32,872 nt of DNA from Desulfobacterales bacterium (GTDB lineage Bacteria > Desulfobacterota > Desulfobulbia > Desulfobulbales > JAGXFP01). Every line of letters starts with the position of its first letter. Position 1 is the stretch's first letter. Below the pieces are notes generated by a model. It saw only the letters and a list, made by a program, of their open reading frames with translations, searched no databases and was not told where the DNA came from. A program made the position numbers and the translations under genes. Shown here in pieces: positions 26,938-32,872 of this stretch. The stretch is taken from the NCBI GenBank assembly GCA_024637225.1, contig JAGXFP010000056.1, forward strand, positions 1 to 32,872. Reading direction: 5' to 3'.

Positions 26938-27363
26938 TTAAGAATTTTCCGGCGCTGCCTTCAATTCTCGCGAGGCCAGCAGCTGCCAGCGCAAAACATC
27001 ACGACTGCTTTTGGTTGAAGCGGGGGTGCACACCGCCGCCAGGCCTCCAAAACGCACGATTTCGGGCAGATCGACCATCCCCCTGATTCTCTGCCGATTC
27101 TCCCGGGTCAATTTGCCATAAAAAAGGCTTAAATGGGGCTTGAGGTGATATCTTTCCGGAGGGCGGGAGTTTTGCCGGAGCATTTCAGATAAACTTTCCA
27201 GGCGGCTTGCCGACTCAAAAGCAAGGTAGCAGGCCTTGGTGAAGTTCTCGGAAAAATCCAGACCGGTGCAAGACAACCGCAGTTCCCCGCCCTGCCCGGC
27301 CGCCTCCGCCAAAAGCCGGGTTCCCATCCGCCGCTCTCCTCTTCCGCACCATATCCTTGGCAA
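26938..27363 (-). CDS. Cyclic phosphodiesterase/2H-like protein, N-terminally truncated
   Basis: Resembles the 2H (LigT-like) cyclic phosphodiesterases. The present part has ELRLSCTGLDFSENFTKACY and the second HxT/S motif HLSLFYG (KPHLSLFYG). A complete member starts with about 50 more residues, including a first HxT motif near FEPHVTL; here the sequence upstream of the ATG is the end of the M48 protease gene in another frame and holds no such motif. So the catalytic pair is half missing. The start is at 27363, 6 bases after the protease stop. It may be non-catalytic or decaying. Confidence 0.6.
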   Translation of the reverse strand: MPRIWCGRGERRMGTRLLAEAAGQGGELRLSCTGLDFSENFTKACYLAFESASRLESLSEMLRQNSRPPERYHLKPHLSLFYGKLTRENRQRIRGMVDLPEIVRFGGLAAVCTPASTKSSRDVLRWQLLASRELKAAPENS

Positions 27364-27369
27364 GCGCCT

Positions 27370-29268
27370 TTAAGGGACCACCAGGGGCGGCATCGGACAG
27401 TCCAGGGTATCGGCAACCGCGCGAAGCAGCTCTGCCTCGACCGGAGCGATCTTGCAGTCCGCCAGGACGCAGGCCGCGCATGCCTTGATCAGCTTCGATT
27501 TCTCCATAGGTTTCAAGCCGGCCAGTTCATCGATGGCCTCGTCGAGCCGGCCGAAGGACAACTCCTCCCGCCCCAGCAGTTCGATCCCGTCCCCTTCCAG
27601 TTCCCCGGCGGCAACCTCGAATACCTCTTTACTGCTCAACCCTTTATGGCGATTGGAATAGACCAGCAGCGACAGCAAAACCGCGCAGGCCTGGCCCGAT
27701 CTTTTCAGGGTGGTATTCCGGATGGCGGCCTCGGACCCGCGAAAAGCAGCGGCCAGATGATGATGGACGATCTTCTGCAGGGCCCACTCGAACAGGCTCA
27801 ATTTGCCATCGGCCTCAATCAGGATTTCAAGATTGTTCATGAACAGCTCGTACTGGCTTGCCGACAGCTGGCGCAGGGCCGGCAGGGCCATATCCAGGAG
27901 GGGCAGCCGGTACTCGGCCGCCAGATCCCGCACCAAATTTCGCAGCCTGACGGTCTCTCCATAGACCCCGGTATCGGCGACTTTTTTCAGTTCGGCAAGC
28001 TGGAAACGGCTCATATCCTCGTCCCGGTCAAGGAGCAGGCAGTAAACCACCGCCCGTGCCGCAAAGGGTTCGTGAACGGCCCGGCGCAGGACCTCCGGCA
28101 ACCGGCCGATCAGATCGTGGGCATAACCGAGATGGGCTTTGGTCGGGCTGCCGATATGGCCCACCGCCGTCGCGATCCCGGCCGCCAGGGTCGCCGCCTG
28201 CCGCGGCCCCGATTTCCCCTCGGCGGGTCCGGTACCGGTCCGTTGCTGAGACCTGCGTCCGGTAGTTTTTTCGAATTTGCCGTTCCAGTCCGGTTTGATC
28301 TTTTTGATCCGGGCGGACAGATCCGGGTGGGTGGCGAAAAGTCGACTGAATGAGGAGGTGAATCCCTGGCCGAACAGGGCGTGGCTGATCTCCCTGGCAT
28401 CGCTGTTTTCCAGAACGGAACCGACGCTGTCGGCCCCGATCCGCTGCAGGGCGCCGCCGATCCCGTCGGGATTCCTGGTGAACTGGACGGCGGATGCGTC
28501 GGCCAGAAACTCCCGCTGGCGGCTGACCGCGGCCTTGATCAGATTGCCGAAGAAGGTGCCGGCGAAACCGATCACGATCAATCCCGCACCGAGAGCAATT
28601 CCACCGCCGCCCCCCTTCCGGGAACCGCGCGAATGGGCCGAACCCCAGAGAATATGATAGCCGATCAGCCCGAGCAGAACGATGCCGTGCAGGATCCCGA
28701 TCAGCTTGATGTTAAGGCGCATATCGCCGTTATGAATATGGCTGAACTCATGGGCGACAACCCCCTGCAGCTCGTCCCTAGAGAGTTTCCTGATCGCCCC
28801 CCTGGTCACCCCGATCACCGCGTCGCCCGGCGAGTAACCGGCGGCAAAGGCATTGATCCCCTCCTCGTCAAGAAGGTAGACCGGCGGGACCGGTGAACCG
28901 GAGGCGATCGCCATCTCCTCGACTACGTTAAGAATCTTTTGCCGGTCTGGATCGCCGCTGCCCTCAACGATCAACCGGCCGCCCAGCATCTCGGCAATGG
29001 AGGCGCCGCCGCCGGACAGGGCCATGATCTTGTAAAGGCTGCCCAGGCCGACCACCAATAGCACTCCGAGGCCGACCAGACCGAAGACCTGCCAGTCCAC
29101 GGCTTCAAGGCCGGTGGGTTGGGCCGGGTCCCGGGTTTGCAGATAGCCGAACACCGCCATCACCAGAAGGTTGGCCATCAAGATCAACGAGATCACCGCC
29201 ATTATAAAAAGAAGAACCAACCGGCCGGTATTGCGGCGGGCCTGGTCTTGGGCGCTAAAAAAATCCAT
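27370..29268 (-). CDS. M48-family metallopeptidase (HtpX-like) with long C-terminal domain
   Basis: A membrane zinc protease, 632 residues from the ATG at 29268. Two N-terminal membrane helices are followed by the catalytic core with the zinc motif His173-Glu174-Phe-Ser-His177 (VAHEFSHIHNGD), two more helices, and the third ligand in REFLADASAV. Residues from about 330 to the end form a soluble helical region with no clear family, ending CPMPPLVVP, unlike E. coli HtpX (about 290 aa). HtpX-type proteases degrade misfolded membrane proteins. A weak GGAA precedes the ATG; 31 bases separate it from lemA upstream, so lemA and this gene form an operon. Confidence 0.9.
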   Translation of the reverse strand: MDFFSAQDQARRNTGRLVLLFIMAVISLILMANLLVMAVFGYLQTRDPAQPTGLEAVDWQVFGLVGLGVLLVVGLGSLYKIMALSGGGASIAEMLGGRLIVEGSGDPDRQKILNVVEEMAIASGSPVPPVYLLDEEGINAFAAGYSPGDAVIGVTRGAIRKLSRDELQGVVAHEFSHIHNGDMRLNIKLIGILHGIVLLGLIGYHILWGSAHSRGSRKGGGGGIALGAGLIVIGFAGTFFGNLIKAAVSRQREFLADASAVQFTRNPDGIGGALQRIGADSVGSVLENSDAREISHALFGQGFTSSFSRLFATHPDLSARIKKIKPDWNGKFEKTTGRRSQQRTGTGPAEGKSGPRQAATLAAGIATAVGHIGSPTKAHLGYAHDLIGRLPEVLRRAVHEPFAARAVVYCLLLDRDEDMSRFQLAELKKVADTGVYGETVRLRNLVRDLAAEYRLPLLDMALPALRQLSASQYELFMNNLEILIEADGKLSLFEWALQKIVHHHLAAAFRGSEAAIRNTTLKRSGQACAVLLSLLVYSNRHKGLSSKEVFEVAAGELEGDGIELLGREELSFGRLDEAIDELAGLKPMEKSKLIKACAACVLADCKIAPVEAELLRAVADTLDCPMPPLVVP

Positions 29269-29299
29269 AATCCGTTCCTGCCTCGTTCTCTTGCTTATG

Positions 29300-29896
29300 T
29301 CAGAAGGAGACCTTCGGAGCCGCTTGTATCTGGGCGCTATCTTCGAATTCAAGCAGAGCCGCGTCCTGACCGTGGCCGAAAGCCGCGGCGAACAGGACCG
29401 GCGGGAAGGTCTGCTTATAGGTGTTGTAGGCCATGACCTGATCGTTGAAGGCCTGGCGGGCGAAGGCCACCTTGTTCTCAGTGCTGGTCAATTCCTCGCT
29501 TAACTGCATCATATTCTGGCTGGCCTTCAGGTCCGGATAGGCCTCCATCACCATGTTGAAACGGCCCATCGCCCCGGCCAGGGTGTCTTCAGCCCCGTTC
29601 AGGTTTTGCATGGCGGCAACATTGGCGGGGTCGGCGGCTGCCGCGGCCAGCCCCTGGGAAGCGGCGTTCCGGGCGGCGATCACGTTCTCCAGGGTCTCGC
29701 TTTCGTGCTTCATGTAGCCCTTGGCGGTCTCGACCAGATTAGGGATCAGATCGTAGCGCCGTTTGAGCTGGACCTCGATCTGGGCAAAGGCGTTCTTGTA
29801 ACGGTTTCGCAGTCTCACCAGGGTATTGAAGATGTTGATCCCGTAGACCGCCATCAACCCGATAATGACCAGCACGACAATCGCGGTGATTCCCAT
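29300..29896 (-). CDS. lemA: LemA family protein
   Basis: A one-helix membrane protein with a coiled-coil bundle outside or inside the membrane. The 198-residue protein has an N-terminal helix (ITAIVVLVIIGLMAVYGINI) then NTLVRLRNRYKNAFAQIEVQ, LKRRYDLIPNLVETAKGYMK and AYPDLKASQNMMQLSEELTS, all LemA signatures. It commonly sits beside M48 proteases, as here. The ATG at 29896 follows GGGGT; the frame opens at 29989 but the extra 31 residues are not typical. Confidence 0.92.
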   Translation of the reverse strand: MGITAIVVLVIIGLMAVYGINIFNTLVRLRNRYKNAFAQIEVQLKRRYDLIPNLVETAKGYMKHESETLENVIAARNAASQGLAAAAADPANVAAMQNLNGAEDTLAGAMGRFNMVMEAYPDLKASQNMMQLSEELTSTENKVAFARQAFNDQVMAYNTYKQTFPPVLFAAAFGHGQDAALLEFEDSAQIQAAPKVSF

Positions 29897-30547
29897 ATAT
29901 TCTACCCCAAGCTTTTTGTTGATATTAAATTTTAAATCGATCAATCCCTTTAACTGAAACCATATTATACCGGCCGATTTGTTTGTCAAACCTTCATCAC
30001 CAATCTAACCCATCCCGGCTCTGAATATCTACCGGCAAATACCGATGGCGTCGCAAAATTCGCCAGCTCCGGCGTTGCTGCAAATTGTCTCGTCATTGCA
30101 GCGTACTGAAGTACGCTTCACTCCTCGAAATTTGCGCGCCTTGGATCTGACGATTTTTGCTTAGCCATCCTATTTTTGATTTTTTGCGAACCCATCAATA
30201 CTTGCCGGTCTGTAAACAGTCTGTAAAACAGTCGAAAGGTGGTGAGAGGAAAAGGCCTCAGTGTACTCAGGGAGCCGGTCGCGCCATACAACGGTGATTT
30301 TGTGCCTGAAATGGCCTGCCTAAGGGCTGAAAACCTTCATTATTGGCGAATTTATCCTGAAAATACAAAAGGTTAACTCGGTCCGACCCGGTGGAGACGG
30401 GGCGGTGGAGACGGGTCGGCGAGGTCGAGAAGTTCCGGCGCCGGCCGAATGGGATTAAATGAGCTGTCACCGGAATTGCTTCCTGCTTTACCCTGAACCG
30501 TTCATGTATTATTTTGAATTGACTTACCATCAGTCAAGGAGTAGAAA
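29897..30547. other. Gene-free interval with family 1 repeat copy D
   Basis: Holds the lemA leader, repeat copy D and about 370 bases of nondescript sequence with a local direct duplication GGTGGAGACGGG (30390-30420). A minus-strand frame at 30267-30530 lacks similarity and is not called. No attC site or tRNA was found. Confidence 0.5.
30044..30169 (-). repeat. 126-bp dispersed hairpin repeat, family 1 (copy D)
   Basis: On the minus strand it begins GATGGCTAAGCAAAAATCGT and ends GCGACGCCATC, with terminal complementarity and the apex GCGTACTTCAGTACGC. It points at lemA, whose ATG is 148 bases further on the same strand. Confidence 0.85.
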
Positions 30548-30583
30548 ATGAAAATCAATCCAACCGCTATTCGTTTCAAGTGA
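30548..30583 (+). CDS. Possible 11-codon leader peptide before the integrase
   Basis: ATG with an AAGGAG ribosome site reads MKINPTAIRFK and stops, 25 bases before the integrase ATG. The ribosome site is better than that of the integrase. It could be a real leader peptide, the cut-off start of a displaced gene, or chance. An inverted TTGAC...GTCAA sits just before it. Confidence 0.3.
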   Translation: MKINPTAIRFK

Positions 30584-30608
30584 ATTACATATCAAAGTAA
30601 TCAGGAAC

Positions 30609-32045
30609 ATGTTGCCTATCCCGGAAAATATTACAGCCCGATTCAACAGAGTTTTAGAACAACGCGCAATCAATGAGCCATCCCGTGTTTATTACGGGAA
30701 ATGGCTCCGATATTTTCTCGATTTTTGTGAAAAATATCCTCCTCCCGCTGACAAATCCGAACAGGTTCGCCTATTCATCGAAAAACTGAAGTCCAAAAAG
30801 CAATCCCCGCAACAATGCGCCCAGGCCGCCCATGCGGTTTCCCTTTTTTTTGAATCGCAACGAACCAAAACCAGCCCTCATCCAGCACCTGTTACGGCAG
30901 AGCCGCCCCGACCTGCCCGGCTATCAAAATCGCCACCCAAAGAACGGAAGACCGGGAGAAATGTGCCTACGAGTAGCGGGCTTGCAACCATGTCAACAGT
31001 ACAGGCCGCGGAACCATCTTTTTTGTACAGATCACCGGGTGGGAAGCGGTTCAATGAATGGCGCTGTTTGAAAAAGACGAAATCACCGGCCTGGGACGAA
31101 GTCATCGAAAAGCTCGATGCGGAGATCAAAATCAGGCATTATTCTCGAAAAACGCTTCGGACATATGCAAATTGGGCCCGCAAATTTCAACGCTTTCTGC
31201 TTAATAAACCACCTGAAGAACTTTCTTCCCTTGATGTAAAGGAATATCTCACCCATTTGGCGGTTAAATGCTCTGTAGCCTCATCAACCCAGAATCAGGC
31301 CTTCAATGCCCTGCTGTTTCTTTTTCGGCATGTCCTGAATAAAGATTTTGGCGATCAACGTGATGTGCCTCGCGCCAAAAAATCAAAGTATATCCCTGTT
31401 GTTCTTTCCCGCCCGGAAGTTGACGCCATTTTGAGCCATCTTGAATATCCATTTGATCTCGTGGTGAGCTTGCTCTACGGTTGCGGGCTTCGACTCTTCG
31501 AGAGCCTCAACCTGCGAGTGCAAAATTTCAATTTCGAGGATGGCATCCTGACAGTGCACGGCAAAGGTGACAAGGATCGGACTGTTCCTCTCCCCCAAAA
31601 GCTTATTCCCCGGCTGAAAACCCAGTTGGAGAAGGTGAGCGAACTTCATAACAAAGACCTTGCCGCAGGCTATGCAGGGGTATTTCTTGTCGACTCACTC
31701 GAAAAGAAGTATCCGGCCGCAGCCAAAGAATTTATCTGGCAATGGTTTTTCCCGCAAAAGGGACTTACTCCCGTACCGGGGACAAAAGAGCGCAGAAGAT
31801 ATCATCTGCACGAATCGCGGGTCCAAGCGGCACTAAAAAAAGCCGCAAGGCAAGCAAAACTCACCAAACGAGTCAGATCACATACCTTTCGGCACAGTTT
31901 CGCCACCCATCTTTTACAGGCAAATTACGATATTCGGACGATTCAGACCATGCTGGGCCATGCCGATGTAAGGACAACGATGATTTATACTCATTGCATA
32001 CCGAGCAAAACCGCGAAAGAAGCAAAAAGTCCGCTGGATTTTTGA
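30609..32045 (+). CDS. Integron-type tyrosine recombinase, long form
   Basis: A site-specific recombinase of 478 residues. Catalytic residues: Arg295 (GCGLRLFESLNL), His425-x-x-Arg428 (HTFRHSFATHLL), His451 (GHADVRTTM) and nucleophile Tyr460 (IYTHCIP). The segment KEFIWQWFFPQKGLTPVPGT is the extra patch that marks IntI integrases from XerCD. It has two core-binding (SAM-like) domains, about 10-75 and 160-245, where most IntI have one, joined by a Pro/Ser-rich linker. AGGA precedes ATG 30609. I saw no attC sites on either side, so the integron may be empty, lost or off-window. Could instead be a non-integron relative. Confidence 0.85.
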   Translation: MLPIPENITARFNRVLEQRAINEPSRVYYGKWLRYFLDFCEKYPPPADKSEQVRLFIEKLKSKKQSPQQCAQAAHAVSLFFESQRTKTSPHPAPVTAEPPRPARLSKSPPKERKTGRNVPTSSGLATMSTVQAAEPSFLYRSPGGKRFNEWRCLKKTKSPAWDEVIEKLDAEIKIRHYSRKTLRTYANWARKFQRFLLNKPPEELSSLDVKEYLTHLAVKCSVASSTQNQAFNALLFLFRHVLNKDFGDQRDVPRAKKSKYIPVVLSRPEVDAILSHLEYPFDLVVSLLYGCGLRLFESLNLRVQNFNFEDGILTVHGKGDKDRTVPLPQKLIPRLKTQLEKVSELHNKDLAAGYAGVFLVDSLEKKYPAAAKEFIWQWFFPQKGLTPVPGTKERRRYHLHESRVQAALKKAARQAKLTKRVRSHTFRHSFATHLLQANYDIRTIQTMLGHADVRTTMIYTHCIPSKTAKEAKSPLDF

Positions 32046-32088
32046 TCACGGTGACCCGACATGACAACCAGCAAAGAAAATCAGGCAC

Positions 32089-32161
32089 ACTTTTTGCTTT
32101 TACTTTTTGCTTTTATTGATAACACCACAATTTGAGGTGTTGATAGGACGGATTCCGTCCT
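32089..32161. repeat. Short direct repeat and two inverted repeats after the integrase
   Basis: ACTTTTTGCTTTT is repeated twice in tandem (32089-32101, 32102-32114). It is followed by AACACC...GGTGTT (32121-32141) and the palindrome AGGACGGATTCCGTCCT (32145-32161, 8-bp arms, 1-base centre). The first pair could be a terminator for the integrase. The palindrome could be a protein-binding site or a recombination site. Confidence 0.45.
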
Positions 32162-32203
32162 GATAATAACTTGTTAGTCTAAGAGCATTAAATATATCCA
32201 AGT

Positions 32204-32743
32204 GTGAAGATAATGGCTGGAATAAACCTTTCAAATAATATTATTGAACAAACAGATAAGAAAGCTCCCAACTCAAATGGAAAAGATCAAAATCATCCAA
32301 AACCTTTTAGAGCAAAAATATGGCATTTGTTAAACCAACCTTTCACTATATTCTTGATGTCAAGCATCGTTATCACCGGTATCACAACCCTCTATCAATA
32401 TCGTGATCAAAAAGCCGCAGAGATTTACGAAAGGAAAAACCATGCTTTGCAAATGGGATACGAATTAGGGCATCGAGCAGCTGTTGGTAAAAGAATGTTT
32501 CGATTCCTGGATGGTATTTCAGGTCCTAATATGATGAATCTTACCAACACGGAACTGCAAGAAATTATAGAAAAACTTGCATTAATAGAAAGGCAATTTG
32601 CATCCGTTTGTTTATTCCCAAACTTTCAAAATTGGCATTACGAAGCATTGCTAAGAGCAGTTTTTATCCAAGCTGAATTAGATGATTCCAGAAAGCATTA
32701 TGATGAAACTATTACAACAGCTATGAATGGGTTGAAGTGGTAG
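32204..32743 (+). CDS. Unknown membrane-anchored protein, A+T-rich
   Basis: I do not recognise this protein (179 residues). It has an N-terminal soluble tail (about 1-40), one hydrophobic helix (IFLMSSIVITGITTLY, about 48-64), then a helical domain with ERKNHALQMGYELGHRA and NFQNWHYEALLRAVFI. It is A+T-rich compared with the chromosome genes and lies between the integrase and an IS3 element, so it is probably acquired. The listed start is GTG 32204; ATG 32213 is an equal or better choice. The helix near the N-terminus suggests a membrane-tethered domain; side uncertain. Confidence 0.6.
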   Translation: MKIMAGINLSNNIIEQTDKKAPNSNGKDQNHPKPFRAKIWHLLNQPFTIFLMSSIVITGITTLYQYRDQKAAEIYERKNHALQMGYELGHRAAVGKRMFRFLDGISGPNMMNLTNTELQEIIEKLALIERQFASVCLFPNFQNWHYEALLRAVFIQAELDDSRKHYDETITTAMNGLKW

Positions 32744-32799
32744 CGGTTTTTGAGACAGGAGTGTAAGCAATGAACCGAACTCAAATAAGGAGAAGGTTC

Positions 32800-32872
32800 A
32801 TGTCGCAAAACCGAACAAGTCACAGCGCAAAATTTAAGGCCAAGGTTGCTTTGGCCGCCCTGACGGAGGCAA
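32800..32872 (+). CDS. IS3-family transposase orfA, N-terminal part
   Basis: Starts MSQNRTSHSAKFKAKVALAA and runs off the window end. RTxHSxxFKAKVALxAL is the standard opening of the helix-turn-helix orfA of IS3-group elements. AAGGAGAAGG precedes ATG 32800. An in-frame ATG at 32770 also has a ribosome site but adds 10 unusual residues. The element's left end should lie in 32744-32770. Confidence 0.75.
   Translation, partial: MSQNRTSHSAKFKAKVALAALTEA

Noticed and set aside
30267..30530. Minus-strand open frame of 87 codons between lemA and the integrase
   Set aside because: No similarity or ribosome site; composition looks non-coding.
30170..30608. attI or attC sites next to the integrase
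   Set aside because: GTTAACT at about 30373 was considered, but it breaks the GTTRRRY rule, and no paired core sites were found by eye on either side of the gene.

Overview
The window reads as a fairly G+C-rich bacterial chromosome segment. It most resembles Desulfobacterota, perhaps Desulfobulbales. That is an inference from protein flavour (a DUF3786 protein with a CdhE-like four-cysteine motif, a FolE2-like protein, a dksA-galT pair, LemA plus an M48 protease) and from the dense dispersed hairpin repeats between genes; no rRNA or other decisive marker is present.

Layout. 1-1090: two insertion-sequence remnants on the minus strand, the first codons of an IS4/DUF4372-type transposase and a frameshifted IS1595-type transposase. 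1230-5371: a LysM lytic transglycosylase lipoprotein (mltD), an SDR protein with an altered catalytic motif, a small unknown protein and a dGTPase-like HD hydrolase. 5372-5938: a gene-free stretch that contains a 14-base match to the Illumina adapter (5391-5404) and two hairpin repeats. 5939-8554: MscS channel, nucleoside deaminase and radical SAM protein in one direction. 8742-10640: a double-FHA protein, tatC and tatB on the minus strand. 10641-11433: repeats, then purA, a hybrid sensor kinase, rpoZ, dnaJ, moaC, dksA, galT, a single-domain response regulator, a FolE2-like protein and glyS, all on the plus strand (11434-23116). 23138-29896: minus-strand genes for a secreted PLA2-like protein, arfB, a DUF3786 Fe-S protein, an AEC-family transporter, a truncated cyclic-phosphodiesterase-like protein, an M48 protease and LemA. 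30548-32872: a mobile, more A+T-rich end with an integron-type tyrosine recombinase, an unknown membrane-anchored protein and the start of an IS3-type orfA.

Most genes are housekeeping: tRNA charging, purine synthesis, transcription (omega, DksA), chaperone, Tat export, molybdopterin, and envelope homeostasis (MltD, MscS, M48/LemA). The unusual material is mainly between genes or in altered motifs. (1) A family of ~127-bp long-hairpin repeats has four copies all pointing at a downstream gene start (mscS, purA twice, lemA). (2) A second hairpin family keeps its flanks while both sides of the stem change. (3) A MITE-like element sits inside another. (4) A leader hairpin in the IS4 remnant would hide the transposase ribosome site only on read-through RNA. 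(5) Four enzymes have lost key residues: SDR Lys to Asn, histidine kinase N-box Asn to Ile, FolE2 without its Cys and His motifs, and a phosphodiesterase without its first HxT half. I did not find a clearly new multi-gene defence or metabolic system. The adapter match raises the possibility that the window is a misjoin at about 5.4 kb.
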